Origin: Pseudomonadota bacterium
GTDB taxonomy: Bacteria; Pseudomonadota; Gammaproteobacteria; Ga0077536
DNA length: 64,000 nucleotides
Reading direction: 5' to 3'
NCBI GenBank assembly: GCA_018668255.1
Contig: JABISZ010000038.1
Span: 62,001 to 126,000, forward strand
Below, piece by piece: positions 52,003 to 62,377 of this stretch; the first letter of the stretch is position 1; each line of letters opens with the position of its first letter. Position numbers and translations under genes: made by a program. Under the pieces are notes generated by a model, which was not told the DNA's origin, did no database searches, and saw only the letters and a list, made by a program, of their open reading frames with translations.

Positions 52003-52926
52003 ATGAATTTGGTTTTTATGAGAATAATACGGTTTTTGAATAGATTGCTCCGATTATTTCTTGTCGCGGGAAGAGTAATGAGATTTTTACGGTCGTTTTC
52101 TATCCGTGCTTTGCAGACAACTGAAAATGCTAAACAGGTTCTAATCAATCAATTACATGAAGCGGAGAAGAATAATGTAATAGAGCCGGACACGTTCGCT
52201 ATGATAGAAGGCGCCCTTGTCGTTTCGGATATGCAAGTGCGAGATATAATGATTCCTCGCTCTGATATCGTTTTCATAGAGGAAGACGCTCAGCCCAAGG
52301 AGTTTCTTCCGAAAATAATTGAAAGCGGACATTCGAGATTCCCTGTTTTTGATGAGGAGCATGAGAGTGTCTTAGGTATACTCCTTGCCAAGGATTTACT
52401 TTCATTAGCGCTAGATGTCTCTCAAGATTTTTTGATACGTGAAATTATTCGGCCTGTAGCCTTTATTCCTGAAAGTAAGCGTCTCAATGTCTTACTGAGA
52501 GAGTTTCGGTCACGGCGGAATCATCTGGCTGTGGTGGTTGACGAATATAGTAATATTTCCGGGCTTGTGACAATTGAAGACGTGATTGAGCAGATAGTTG
52601 GCGAGATTGATGATGAACATGACTTTACTGAAGAAGACAATATACGGCGACACAGGAACAATCGGTTTACTGTCAAAGCTCGGACTGTACTAGACGAATT
52701 TAATACATATTTTGAAACCCAGTGGGATTCTGATCGTTTCGATACGATTGGAGGTTTGATTATCAGTCAGTTAGGTCGGCTACCCAGGCAGGGAGAAGAA
52801 ATTGACTATCGAGGGTTTAATTTTAGGGTTCTAAGGGCAGATAGAAGGCGAATTCGACTGCTTCGCGTAATGCCTGCATCGATGGATAAAGACGGTCTTT
52901 CTAAGTCAGAAGAATCGATTAGCTGA
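52003..52926 (+). CDS. corC: CorC/YbeX transporter-associated CBS protein
   Basis: Cytosolic protein with two CBS domains (about 70-190) and a C-terminal CorC_HlyC domain (about 205-290). Typical phrases are MIPRSDIVFIEED, HSRFPVFDEEHESVLGILLAKDLL, NHLAVVVDEYSNISGLVTIEDVIEQIVGEIDDEHD (in parts). It has been linked to Mg2+/Co2+ efflux and, more recently, to ribosome metabolism. The N-terminus is unusually hydrophobic and basic for about 30 residues (FLNRLLRLFLVAGRVMRFL), a possible membrane-associated amphipathic helix or evidence for a later start. Length is 307 aa. Its stop overlaps the lnt ATG (TGATG). Confidence 0.92.
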   Translation: MNLVFMRIIRFLNRLLRLFLVAGRVMRFLRSFSIRALQTTENAKQVLINQLHEAEKNNVIEPDTFAMIEGALVVSDMQVRDIMIPRSDIVFIEEDAQPKEFLPKIIESGHSRFPVFDEEHESVLGILLAKDLLSLALDVSQDFLIREIIRPVAFIPESKRLNVLLREFRSRRNHLAVVVDEYSNISGLVTIEDVIEQIVGEIDDEHDFTEEDNIRRHRNNRFTVKARTVLDEFNTYFETQWDSDRFDTIGGLIISQLGRLPRQGEEIDYRGFNFRVLRADRRRIRLLRVMPASMDKDGLSKSEESIS

Positions 52927-54413
52927 TGAGTAAGTTCGTCGCTGCAGCCTTGTCTTTGGTTGCGGGCTTAATACTGCCTTTTTCTTTCGCACCGTATAAT
53001 ATCTGGTATCTAGCGATCATTTCACCTGCAGTTTTTATTGTTATCGTAAAGCTTCAACCTTTAAAAGAAAGCTGTCTAATAGGATGGCTTTATGGAATTG
53101 GATTTTTGGGTTTCGGAGTGAGTTGGATACATATTAGCCTTCACCAATTTGGCATTCCTAACTACTTTTTTTCAATTGGGCTGACTAGTATATTCGTAGC
53201 TTTGATGGCTACATACTTGATGTTCTACTCTTGGGCGCTAAAGTTATTCTTGGTTCGAGGTGTGCCTTTAGTCTTAATAGCTCCTGCACTTTGGCTTTTG
53301 GTGGAGTATCTACGGGGATCTATGTTTACCGGCTTTCCATGGCTTATTCTGGGTTATAGTCAAATCGACTCAATCCTTGCAGGCTATATTCCTTTGTTCG
53401 GTGCTTTGGGTTGCTCTTGGGTAGTACTAACTCTTTCGGCCCTGCTTGTGACTTACTTCTGTGCTACAGAAAAGCCAATTTTTCGTACCATTATTTTTAT
53501 CTCTATACTGTCCTCATCAGGGTGGGGTCTATCTAAGTTTGAACAGACATTTTCTGACGGAGAACTTCTAGAGGTAGCTTTGGTCCAAGGTGCAGTGCCA
53601 CAGAACATAAAATGGCATAAAAATGTTCGCGCGCCGTCGATTTTACACTACAGGGAATTAACCGAGGACTATTGGGATACAGATTTAATTATCTGGCCTG
53701 AGACAGCAATTCCGGCATTTAAGAATGAAGTAACGGACACTATCACTCTGTTAACGAGTAAGGCTATTAAAGAGGATACTACTCTGATGTTTGGGCTTCC
53801 GACAGTTGGCGGTGAGGGAATTCATTACAATAGTCTACTTGCCGTGGGCGCAAACTCGGGTACATACCATAAGAGGCATTTAGTTCCTTTTGGCGAGTAT
53901 TTCCCATTAGGAAATCATGTCCGCGGATTGTTAAGTCGGCTCAGTATTCCAATGTCTGATTTTACTCCTGGAAGTCTCAAACAACCTGGTTTTTATCTTG
54001 GAGATAAACTCATTGGGCTATCTATTTGTTATGAGTCTGCTTTTAGCGCTTTGATTCTAGAGTCAACTCCAGCTGCAAGGCTACTGATTAATGTAAGTAA
54101 TGATGCTTGGTTCGGACGGAGTATCGCTCAAGATCAGCACCTACAGGTTGCTCAAGCTCGAGCTTTAGAGTCTGGCCGTTATCTATTACGAGCTACGAAT
54201 GACGGTATTACTGCGATTATAGACTATAAGGGTAAAATCGTTGATCGCTTACCCCAATATGTACCCGGTACGTTAAGATCAACGGTGGAACTCAGACAGG
54301 GGAGTACTGTTTTCGCAAAATTTGGTATTTTCCCATTACTACTAGTTATATTTACGATGTTTTTCCTTGCTGGCTGTATACGGATTTTTTCTGGGAGAAA
54401 TACTGGATTATGA
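52926..54413 (+). CDS. lnt: Apolipoprotein N-acyltransferase
   Basis: Adds the third acyl chain to the N-terminal Cys of lipoproteins, such as BamB, BamC and the small lipoprotein of this window. Five to six N-terminal membrane helices (about 1-190) precede a nitrilase domain in the periplasm. The catalytic Glu lies in IWPETAIPAF, Lys in HKRHLVPFGEYFPLG and Cys in LSICYESAF; a last helix ends the protein. Length 495 aa (E. coli 512). It closes the miaB-lnt operon and converges with the DUF368 gene across 133 bases. Confidence 0.96.
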   Translation: MSKFVAAALSLVAGLILPFSFAPYNIWYLAIISPAVFIVIVKLQPLKESCLIGWLYGIGFLGFGVSWIHISLHQFGIPNYFFSIGLTSIFVALMATYLMFYSWALKLFLVRGVPLVLIAPALWLLVEYLRGSMFTGFPWLILGYSQIDSILAGYIPLFGALGCSWVVLTLSALLVTYFCATEKPIFRTIIFISILSSSGWGLSKFEQTFSDGELLEVALVQGAVPQNIKWHKNVRAPSILHYRELTEDYWDTDLIIWPETAIPAFKNEVTDTITLLTSKAIKEDTTLMFGLPTVGGEGIHYNSLLAVGANSGTYHKRHLVPFGEYFPLGNHVRGLLSRLSIPMSDFTPGSLKQPGFYLGDKLIGLSICYESAFSALILESTPAARLLINVSNDAWFGRSIAQDQHLQVAQARALESGRYLLRATNDGITAIIDYKGKIVDRLPQYVPGTLRSTVELRQGSTVFAKFGIFPLLLVIFTMFFLAGCIRIFSGRNTGL

Positions 54414-54546
54414 GAATTATGGATACGCCTATTATGACTAACACTAGACTATAGAGCGTTGTTGAGGATAACACTGGTAGTTCTGGGGAGGAAGATACGA
54501 GCCTTAATTTTCCATGAAGAGTAGTATAAATTCTTTCCTGAAAAGG

Positions 54547-55290
54547 CTATATCCGATAGAGAGACGCGGTTAAAAAGCCTGCTATACCTAGCGTGAACGC
54601 GGTGGGAAATTTTTGAATTATGGAAGACAACAAGCGAGCAAATAAGCATATACCGACACCGAACCCCAAGATAAAAGGGATTAGGATTGTAGGCTCAATG
54701 TTACCTATTGCATCTAGCACTACGCTATATTTCCCTAGTAATAATAGAACAAAAGATCCGGATATTCCTGGGGAGATCATTGCGCACGCACCTAATATTC
54801 CAGTTGCAAAGATAAACAATGGTGTATCTGGATAATTACTTGGTACGATGCTGAGGACTGTAAATCCCAATGCTAACCCCACAGCAAAGAAAAAGAATTT
54901 CTTCCAAGTAATAGGCCTGAAAGATCGTAATAGAAAAATTATTGAGCCTATAATCAGCCCAAAAAAAACGCTGTATATTTTTTCCGGGTGGGAAATAAGT
55001 AGTTTTGGTAGAGGCACTATCTGAGTGAAAAATATTATGGCTATTCCTATTCCAGAGAGCAAAGGAATTACAAACATAAAATGAGGACGTCCTATAGCGA
55101 TATCCCATCGCATTGTGAAGATTGCCCGTAGCCATTTCGTATCGAAGGATTTTATTGCGTTTACGAGTTCGAGGTAGATTCCTAAGATAAGCGCCATAGT
55201 TGCACCGGATACCCCTGGAACAACATCAGCAGTACCCATTACTGCGCCTTGGTAGATTCGAGTGAGGAATGTCTTAGCTTTCTTGCCCAT
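54547..55290 (-). CDS. DUF368 membrane protein, candidate undecaprenyl-phosphate translocase
   Basis: Polytopic inner-membrane protein of about 247 aa with roughly eight hydrophobic helices. The family signature near the N-terminus is GTADVVPGVSGATMALILGIY, repeated in part as GACAMISPGISGSFVLLLLGKY at about residue 165, indicating an internal duplication. Some DUF368 proteins (PopT) are reported to recycle undecaprenyl phosphate across the inner membrane; I transfer that only as a candidate role. The start at 55290 (MGKKAKTFLTRIYQG) overlaps the end of hemE by 17 bases, implying co-transcription with hemE; an upstream start inside hemE would add 12 non-family residues. Confidence 0.88.
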   Translation of the reverse strand: MGKKAKTFLTRIYQGAVMGTADVVPGVSGATMALILGIYLELVNAIKSFDTKWLRAIFTMRWDIAIGRPHFMFVIPLLSGIGIAIIFFTQIVPLPKLLISHPEKIYSVFFGLIIGSIIFLLRSFRPITWKKFFFFAVGLALGFTVLSIVPSNYPDTPLFIFATGILGACAMISPGISGSFVLLLLGKYSVVLDAIGNIEPTILIPFILGFGVGICLFARLLSSIIQKFPTAFTLGIAGFLTASLYRI

Positions 55291-56323
55291 GAAATTTCTG
55301 GCTATATGAATGGACTGTTGACACAAGCGCCTCTACATTTTCAGGAGGAACTTCTGGAGTAATCCCATGCCCTAGATTGAAAATATGCCCCGAACCAAGG
55401 CCAAACTTGTCAAGTATCTTTTTGGCTTCTTCAGCAACTATTTGAGGAGTAGTGAGCATAATTGCCGGATCGAGGTTTCCTTGCAATGCCACTTTGCCGC
55501 CAATAAGCTTTTTAGCAATAGAGATGTCTGTTGTCCAGTCGAGTCCTACTGCTGTGCATTGAGTGTCTCCTATGGACTCTAACCATAGCCCCCCTCCTTT
55601 TGTAAAGAGGATTGTAGGGATTTTATATTTAGTGAGTTTTTGAACAATAGTTCGCATATAGTGAAGAGAGAATATTTCATAGGCATCAGTCGATAGTATC
55701 CCTCCCCAGCTATCAAATATCATGATCGCATCAGCGCCAGCTGAAATTTGCGCTTCTAAATAAAGTGTCACTGATTCAGTGAGTTTGCCAAGAAGCATGT
55801 GTATAGCTTCTTGATTACCGTATGCAAGTTTTTTTATTTTTGCGAAGTCCCGACTTCCTGCACCTTCCACCATATAAGCTGCGAGAGTCCAGGGGCTTCC
55901 TGCAAAACCAATCAATGGTACCTTGTCGTTTAGAGCTTTCTTAGAAAGCCTTATGGCCTCCATTACGTAGCCAAGATCTTTCTCGGGGTCTGGGATGGGT
56001 AAAGCTTTTATTTCGTTAAAGCTTTTTATCGGCCGCGAAAAAACAGGGCCAATTTTTTCTTGGAGGCTAAGACCTAGCCCCATTGAGTCTGGGATAGTTA
56101 GAATATCCGAAAAAATTATTGCTGCATCAAGGTCGAATCTTTGCAGCGGTTGCATCGTCACTTCACAGCAAAGTTCGGGATTCTTACACAAGGCAAGAAA
56201 GTCCCCTGCTTTTTCTCGGGTGGCTCTATATTCTGGAAGATAGCGACCAGCTTGCCGCATGATCCATATAGGCGTCTTATCCACGGGTTGTCGATTTAAG
56301 GCGCGTAGAAATCTATCTTTCAT
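55274..56323 (-). CDS. hemE: Uroporphyrinogen decarboxylase
   Basis: Decarboxylates uroporphyrinogen III to coproporphyrinogen III in heme synthesis. Diagnostic stretches are TPIWIMRQAGRYLPEYRATRE (Arg residues that bind the substrate), DAAIIFSDILTIPDSMG with the catalytic Asp, GFAGSPWTLAAYM and FNLGHGITPEVPPENVEALV. Length 349 aa (E. coli 354). It follows gltD after 32 bases, the aroB-gltB-gltD-hemE order seen in Pseudomonas. Confidence 0.97.
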   Translation of the reverse strand: MKDRFLRALNRQPVDKTPIWIMRQAGRYLPEYRATREKAGDFLALCKNPELCCEVTMQPLQRFDLDAAIIFSDILTIPDSMGLGLSLQEKIGPVFSRPIKSFNEIKALPIPDPEKDLGYVMEAIRLSKKALNDKVPLIGFAGSPWTLAAYMVEGAGSRDFAKIKKLAYGNQEAIHMLLGKLTESVTLYLEAQISAGADAIMIFDSWGGILSTDAYEIFSLHYMRTIVQKLTKYKIPTILFTKGGGLWLESIGDTQCTAVGLDWTTDISIAKKLIGGKVALQGNLDPAIMLTTPQIVAEEAKKILDKFGLGSGHIFNLGHGITPEVPPENVEALVSTVHSYSQKFHGQES

Positions 56324-56355
56324 AACGACTGAGATCTTGAGTTCATGATCGCCTT

Positions 56356-57795
56356 TTAAACAGGAGCAGGAAGAGTTGAGGAGCCCATGAGAAACTCGTC
56401 TATAGATTTGGCTGCAGAGCGGCCTTCAGCGATAGCCCAAACGATTAGAGACTGCCCATGTTGCATATCACCGGCGACGAACACATTGTCTAGATTAGTT
56501 TTCCAGTTATTATCGCGCTCTACATTCCCTTGTGTGTTCAGCTGGACACCCAATGCCTCGACGACTCCATCTTTTTCTGGCCCAGTGAAACCCATTGCGA
56601 GTAATGCAAGATCGCAAGGTATTGTTGTGGCAGTTCCATCTACTTCTTCAAAACCGCCACCATCGGACTGTTTCTGGCGCATCTCTACAAGTTCAATTTG
56701 ACAGACTCTTCCCTGTTCATTCCCGATGAAACGTTTGGTAGAAATCGCGTAAAGCCTTTCTCCGCCTTCTTCATGCGCAGATGCTATACGGTAGATTTTT
56801 GGCCATTCAGGCCAAGGATTTTCGGCGGCGCGTACATTTGGAGGTTGTGGCATGATTTCTAAACTCGTTACTGAGGCGGCTCCTTGTCTATGGGCCGTCC
56901 CAATACAATCTGCACCAGTATCTCCGCCACCAATAATGACTACGTGTTTACCTGCAGCACTTATAGACGGCTCTTGAATACTTTTATCTTCACAGATTCG
57001 GTTTTGTAGCGGTAAGTATTCCATCGCAAAATGTATTCCGGAAAGATTTCGGCCAACAACTGATAAGTCCCGTGAAGTTGTAGAACCTCCCGCGAGTAAG
57101 ACAGCATCAAAATTTTCTTTCAACTCCTTGGCATCTACATTCGCTCCAACGTCAGCATTGGTGCGGAAGGTAATGCCTTCTGCTATCATTTGCTCAAGTC
57201 GTCTATCGATGATAGCTTTTTCCATTTTGAATTCTGGGATGCCATATCTCAGCAATCCTCCGATCCTGTCATCTCGTTCAAAGACAGTCACGTCGTGACC
57301 GACCCTACAAAGCTGTTGTGCTGCCGCAAGCCCCGAGGGACCGGATCCTATGATTGCTACATTCTTATCAGTTTTAATAGCTGAAGGTTCAGGCACGATC
57401 CAGTTTTCACTAAAAGCTCGATCGATAATACTAAGTTCTACTCCTTTTATCGTTACTGCGTCATCGTTGATTCCCAGAACACATGCGCCCTCGCATGGCG
57501 CTGGACACAATGTGCCTGTAAATTCTGGGAAATTATTAGTTTTGTGAAGCCTTTGGATAGCATCTTTCCATCTATTTTGGTACACAAGATCATTCCATTC
57601 TGGAATCAAATTACCCAATGGACAGCCTTGATGACAAAAAGGGATCCCGCAGTCCATGCATCGGCTAGCTTGCTTCGTGAGTGTTTTGGGGTCATAAGGC
57701 GTGATGACTTGCTTGTAATCGCGCAAGCGTTCGTCTACCGGACGGTATTTTATAGTTTGTCGGTCATGTTCTAGAAAACCCGTCGCCTTAGCCAT
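56356..57795 (-). CDS. gltD: Glutamate synthase small subunit
   Basis: NADPH-dehydrogenase subunit passing electrons to GltB. N-terminal 4Fe-4S cysteines appear in ASRCMDCGIPFCHQGCPLGNLIPEWN and TLCPAPCEGACVLG, the FAD Rossmann loop is AIIGSGPSGLAAAQQL and the NADPH loop is VIIGGGDTGADCIG. The end VFVAGDMQHGQSLIVWAIAEGR is typical. Length 479 aa. It overlaps the gltB end by 8 bases. Confidence 0.97.
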   Translation of the reverse strand: MAKATGFLEHDRQTIKYRPVDERLRDYKQVITPYDPKTLTKQASRCMDCGIPFCHQGCPLGNLIPEWNDLVYQNRWKDAIQRLHKTNNFPEFTGTLCPAPCEGACVLGINDDAVTIKGVELSIIDRAFSENWIVPEPSAIKTDKNVAIIGSGPSGLAAAQQLCRVGHDVTVFERDDRIGGLLRYGIPEFKMEKAIIDRRLEQMIAEGITFRTNADVGANVDAKELKENFDAVLLAGGSTTSRDLSVVGRNLSGIHFAMEYLPLQNRICEDKSIQEPSISAAGKHVVIIGGGDTGADCIGTAHRQGAASVTSLEIMPQPPNVRAAENPWPEWPKIYRIASAHEEGGERLYAISTKRFIGNEQGRVCQIELVEMRQKQSDGGGFEEVDGTATTIPCDLALLAMGFTGPEKDGVVEALGVQLNTQGNVERDNNWKTNLDNVFVAGDMQHGQSLIVWAIAEGRSAAKSIDEFLMGSSTLPAPV

Positions 57796-60700
57796 TCATA
57801 GCCTCCATCATAGCGTCCTCTTCTGTCATACCTTTACTTTGAGCTGTCTTGATGACATCAAGGACTCTTTTGTAGTCTTTAGGCATTACTTTGACAAATT
57901 TATTTTTGTTTTCTACCCAGCGCGAGAGGATTTCCTGAGCTAAAGTGCTTGCAGTCATTTGGTGATGGTTAGAAATTAGTGTTTTCAAGACTTGCTCGTC
58001 ATTCTTACTCACCTTTTCTAGAAGCACCATCTCCTGATTACACTGTGAGGAGAATACACCTCTCGGGTCAAAAATATATGCAGTTCCACCCGACATTCCA
58101 GCTGCGAAATTTCGTCCTGTGCAGCCAAGAATAACGACCGTTCCCCCAGTCATATATTCACAGCCATGGTCGCCTATTCCTTCAATTACTGCTTTGGCGC
58201 CACTATTCCGGACAGCAAAGCGTTCGCCTCCAATGCCATTAAAATATGCTTCCCCTCCAGTTGCCCCGTATAGAGCGACGTTGCCAATAAGGATGTTTTC
58301 TTCTGCGGCAAAGGATCTAATACGAGGAGGGTATACGACTATTTTTCCTCCAGATAAGCCTTTGCCTATATAGTCGTTGCTGTCGCCCTCTAAGGTCATC
58401 GAAACACCTGCAGGGAGGAATGCTCCAAAGCTTTGCCCTGCAGACCCATTGAAATGCAGTCTGATCGTTTCATTCGGTAACCCTGCACTGCCGTATTTTT
58501 TTGTTATTTCGTATCCTAGGAGAGTTCCCACTGTTCGATTGATATTTCTTATTGCAAACGATGCATTCACCGACTTCCCGGACTCAATGGCATCGGTGCA
58601 AGCAGGAATTATTTGAGTTCGGTCTAATGATTTGTCGAGCTTATGGTCTTGCGTGGTTACTTGTCTTAAAGCACCTTTATATTCTGCAGGTCTGTAGAGG
58701 ATAGCTGACAGATCTAGATCTTTTGCTTTCCAGTGGTCAGATGCTTCTATCGTATCGAGAAGATCTGACCTTCCGATTAGATCATCTAACTGAGAAATCC
58801 CTACGCTTGCCATATATTCTCGCATTTCATTCGCGATATAGCGGAAAAAATTCTCCACAAACTCTGGTTTTCCATTGAACTTCTTTCGGAGTTCGGGGTT
58901 TTGGGTGGCGATTCCCACCGGGCAAGTGTTTAAGTGGCATACTCTCATCATTATACATCCCATCACAACAAGAGGAGCCGTTGCGAACCCGAATTCTTCG
59001 GCTCCAAGCATAGCGGCTACGATACAATCCCATCCTGTCTTGAGTTGACCATCTACCTGCACAACGATTCTATCTCTTAAGCCATTATTCAGGAGTGTTT
59101 GCTGCGTTTCTGCCAGTCCAAGTTCCCAAGGCACGCCTGTATGTTTTAACGAAGTGACTGGTGAGGCACCAGTTCCTCCGTCATAGCCTGAAATGAGAAC
59201 CACATCTGCGAATGCCTTAGCTACACCTGCTGCTACCGTACCGACTCCTGCTTCTGCTACGAGTTTCACATGCACACGAGCTCTAGGGTTGGCATTTTTG
59301 AGATCGTGAATTAGCTGCGCTAGATCTTCAATAGAATAGATATCATGGTGAGGCGGCGGCGATATCAGCCCAACTCCCGGAGTGGAACGGCGAACTTTGG
59401 CGATCCACGGATATACTTTATGTCCAGGAAGTTGCCCTCCTTCGCCAGGTTTCGCACCCTGCGCCATTTTGATTTGCAGGTCATCAGCATTTACTAGGTA
59501 GTCGCTAGTAACGCCGAATCGACCAGATGCGATTTGTTTAATAGCACTTCTTTTTGAATCTTTGCCTTTTTCAACAATAAATCTTTCAGGGTCTTCGCCA
59601 CCTTCCCCAGTATTAGAGCGTCCGCCGATTCTGTTGAGTCCGATAGCTAAGGTTTCATGCGCTTCCTGGCTAATAGAGCCAAGGGACATCGCTCCAGAAT
59701 TGAAGCGTTTCATTATCTTTTCTACTGATTCTACGGTTTCGATTGGAATAGGTGTGCAATGTTTTAGCTTGAGTAAACCTCTTATCGTTGCGCGTGACCT
59801 GCTTTGGTTATCAATCGCGGCGGTATACTCTTTGAAGATAGAATATTGTCCAGATTGAGTGGCATGCTGAAGCTTGAATACTGTTTCTGGGTTAAATAGA
59901 TGGTGTTCTCCGTCACGACGCCATTGGTATTCGCCTCCGGACTCTAAGGTAAGGTCTCCGGATTTCCTTTGTGGCCAAGCCTTGCCATGGCGGATATTTA
60001 CTTCTTTGTTAATTACTTCAAGTCCCACCCCACTAATTTTGCTAGATGTTCCTGTAAAATACTCCTTTACAAAGTTGCTGCCTAACCCCACGGCCTCAAA
60101 TATCTGAGCACCCCGATAGGATTGCACAGTAGAAATTCCCATTTTGGACATGATCTTGGTCATTCCGGTATTAATTGCACGGATATAATTCTTTGTTAAG
60201 AGAGTTTGATTTAAGCGGTTACCTTGGTCGCTCAAAACCGCGCGAGCGAGCAGGCTAGCGATTGTATCGATAGCCACATATGGATTAATAGCATCAGCGC
60301 CGTATCCAACCAGAGTTGCAAAGTGATGGACTTCGCGAGCATCTCCTGATTCAACAATCAGACCTATCCGTGATCGATTCCCATTTTTAACTAGGTGGTG
60401 ATGCAACGACGATACTGCCAACAAACATGGGATCCCAGCTCTTTCACGATTTGTTTCTCTGTCTGAAAGGATAATAAAGTCAAATCCATCGTCTATAGCT
60501 TGATCCGCTTCTAGGAAAATTTCTGTCAGTACAGCTTCAATCGCGCTCTCATCCGAGCTCGATGGGTAGGTTATATTTAAGGTTTTCGAGGAAAAGCCGT
60601 TAGAGTTTATTTGTTGTATTTGAGAGAACTCATTGTTGTTAAGGACAATCGAGTCCAAAAAGAGACGTCGACAATTCATGTCTTTGGTCTCCAACATATT

Positions 60701-62377
60701 CTTTTCTGGTCCTATGACTGTAGAAACCTGAGTAACCAATTTTTCCCTCATCCCATCTAATGGGGGGTTCGTAACCTGCGCAAATTTTTGTTTAAAGTAG
60801 TCGTAGAGTAGTCTCGGCTTATCTGACAGCACGGCTAAAGGAGTGTCGGTTCCCATAGAACCGATAGCTTCATTTCCGCTTTCTACCATCGGTTGGATAA
60901 GAAGTTTTATCTCTTCTTCCGTATAACCAAAGGCGATTTGTTTCTCGAACAGTTCTTCCTCGTTTAGCGCAGGGGCAGAACTCACTTTAGGAAGATCCTC
61001 AAGACTAAGTTTGTTTGTTTTTAGCCAGTCACCATAGGGGTGCTCGTTGATATACGTTTCTTTTAACTCGGTATCTTCAACAATACGTCCGAGTTCGGTG
61101 TCGACCAGAAAGATCCTTCCTGGCTGCAAACGACCTTTGATTTTGACCTTTTCAGGGGGGAGCTCGAGCACTCCAACTTCTGAGGCCATGACCACTAAAT
61201 CGTCCGTAGTCACATAATAACGTGAGGGCCTCAAGCCGTTTCTGTCTAGAATCGCGCCGATCGATCGTCCGTCCGTAAACGCTATTGATGCCGGTCCATC
61301 CCAAGGTTCCATAAGACAAGAATGATATTCGTAGAAGGCTTTGCGGGCGGGGTCCATTGTTTCATGCCCACTCCAAGCTTCAGGCACCATCATTAGAACT
61401 GCGAGAGGCAGTGGTCTTCCCGCCATATGCAGAAACTCCAATACCTGGTCGAAAGAGGCCGTATCTGAATTACCTTCGAGGACTATTGGAAATAATTTTT
61501 CTAAGTCACTGCCTAACGCTTCGCTCTTGCATAAAGCTTGTCTTGCTTTCATCCAGTTACTATTACCACTCACCGTGTTTATTTCTCCGTTGTGAGCGAT
61601 AAACCTGAAGGGCTGTGCGAGCGTCCATGAAGGGAATGTATTTGTTGAAAATCTTTGGTGTACTAGAGCTAGAGTTGATTCGACCCTTTCATCATGTAAA
61701 TCGGGAAAAATAATTTCTAGTTGGTTCGCAAGTAGCATGCCTTTGTAAACAATTGTCATGGAAGACAGGCTTGGGATATAAAAAAGGCTTTTTTCTTTCA
61801 GCTTACTGGCCCATATCAGATGCTCTATCCGTTTACGAATAACGTAAAGCTTTCTTTCAAATTCTGACCCAATTTTTGTGTCAGCACCTTTGCCCAAAAA
61901 TATTTGACTGAAGTGCGGTTGCGCTTTTCTAGCACTAGGTCCTATCACTTCGGGCCCAAGAGGTATCTCTCTCCATCCTAAAACAAACTGTCCTTCCTCT
62001 TTGACGATTCGGGATAATTTACTTATGCAATCTTCTCTGTCGCTCAAATTATTCGGCAAGAATATATTGCCAGCAGCGTACTCACCTGCGGTGGGTAAAT
62101 CTATTCCAAGTTTCCCACACTCAGCCCTTAAAAACTTATCGGGAATTTGCAGCAGAATACCAGCCCCGTCGCCCGTATTCTCCTCGGCTCCAGTGGCGCC
62201 GCGATGCCACAGGTTTTTTAAAATTGAAAGTCCTTGGGTAATGATGGTGTGGGATTTTCTCCCCTTAAGATCCGCAACAAACCCTAGTCCACATGAATCG
62301 TGCTCATAACTTTCGTCATACAAGCCACCCTCTGGTCTACCAATATGAGGGAATTTTACTTCGGTAACGTCATCCAT
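57788..62377 (-). CDS. gltB: Glutamate synthase large subunit
   Basis: Makes two glutamates from glutamine and 2-oxoglutarate. The class II amidotransferase nucleophile is Cys29 (HDSCGLGFVAD) after a short propeptide that would be removed. The FMN-barrel synthase domain follows (about 850-1250) with GRSNTGEGGEDPERF and PGEGGQLPGHKV. The 3Fe-4S cysteines are in MGCIMMRVCHLNTCPVGIATQ, and a C-terminal beta-helix domain is Gly-rich. Length 1529 aa (E. coli 1486-1517 by form). It is preceded by a 406-base leader with paired hairpins and overlaps gltD. Confidence 0.97.
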   Translation of the reverse strand: MDDVTEVKFPHIGRPEGGLYDESYEHDSCGLGFVADLKGRKSHTIITQGLSILKNLWHRGATGAEENTGDGAGILLQIPDKFLRAECGKLGIDLPTAGEYAAGNIFLPNNLSDREDCISKLSRIVKEEGQFVLGWREIPLGPEVIGPSARKAQPHFSQIFLGKGADTKIGSEFERKLYVIRKRIEHLIWASKLKEKSLFYIPSLSSMTIVYKGMLLANQLEIIFPDLHDERVESTLALVHQRFSTNTFPSWTLAQPFRFIAHNGEINTVSGNSNWMKARQALCKSEALGSDLEKLFPIVLEGNSDTASFDQVLEFLHMAGRPLPLAVLMMVPEAWSGHETMDPARKAFYEYHSCLMEPWDGPASIAFTDGRSIGAILDRNGLRPSRYYVTTDDLVVMASEVGVLELPPEKVKIKGRLQPGRIFLVDTELGRIVEDTELKETYINEHPYGDWLKTNKLSLEDLPKVSSAPALNEEELFEKQIAFGYTEEEIKLLIQPMVESGNEAIGSMGTDTPLAVLSDKPRLLYDYFKQKFAQVTNPPLDGMREKLVTQVSTVIGPEKNMLETKDMNCRRLFLDSIVLNNNEFSQIQQINSNGFSSKTLNITYPSSSDESAIEAVLTEIFLEADQAIDDGFDFIILSDRETNRERAGIPCLLAVSSLHHHLVKNGNRSRIGLIVESGDAREVHHFATLVGYGADAINPYVAIDTIASLLARAVLSDQGNRLNQTLLTKNYIRAINTGMTKIMSKMGISTVQSYRGAQIFEAVGLGSNFVKEYFTGTSSKISGVGLEVINKEVNIRHGKAWPQRKSGDLTLESGGEYQWRRDGEHHLFNPETVFKLQHATQSGQYSIFKEYTAAIDNQSRSRATIRGLLKLKHCTPIPIETVESVEKIMKRFNSGAMSLGSISQEAHETLAIGLNRIGGRSNTGEGGEDPERFIVEKGKDSKRSAIKQIASGRFGVTSDYLVNADDLQIKMAQGAKPGEGGQLPGHKVYPWIAKVRRSTPGVGLISPPPHHDIYSIEDLAQLIHDLKNANPRARVHVKLVAEAGVGTVAAGVAKAFADVVLISGYDGGTGASPVTSLKHTGVPWELGLAETQQTLLNNGLRDRIVVQVDGQLKTGWDCIVAAMLGAEEFGFATAPLVVMGCIMMRVCHLNTCPVGIATQNPELRKKFNGKPEFVENFFRYIANEMREYMASVGISQLDDLIGRSDLLDTIEASDHWKAKDLDLSAILYRPAEYKGALRQVTTQDHKLDKSLDRTQIIPACTDAIESGKSVNASFAIRNINRTVGTLLGYEITKKYGSAGLPNETIRLHFNGSAGQSFGAFLPAGVSMTLEGDSNDYIGKGLSGGKIVVYPPRIRSFAAEENILIGNVALYGATGGEAYFNGIGGERFAVRNSGAKAVIEGIGDHGCEYMTGGTVVILGCTGRNFAAGMSGGTAYIFDPRGVFSSQCNQEMVLLEKVSKNDEQVLKTLISNHHQMTASTLAQEILSRWVENKNKFVKVMPKDYKRVLDVIKTAQSKGMTEEDAMMEAMNG

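Noticed and set aside
56285-56293. TTATCCACG, DnaA-box-like
   Set aside because: A single near match inside hemE, with no cluster of boxes or AT-rich unwinding region; not an origin.
61911-61919. AAGTGCGGT, the Pasteurellaceae DNA-uptake core
   Set aside because: One copy only, inside gltB; uptake sequences should be many.
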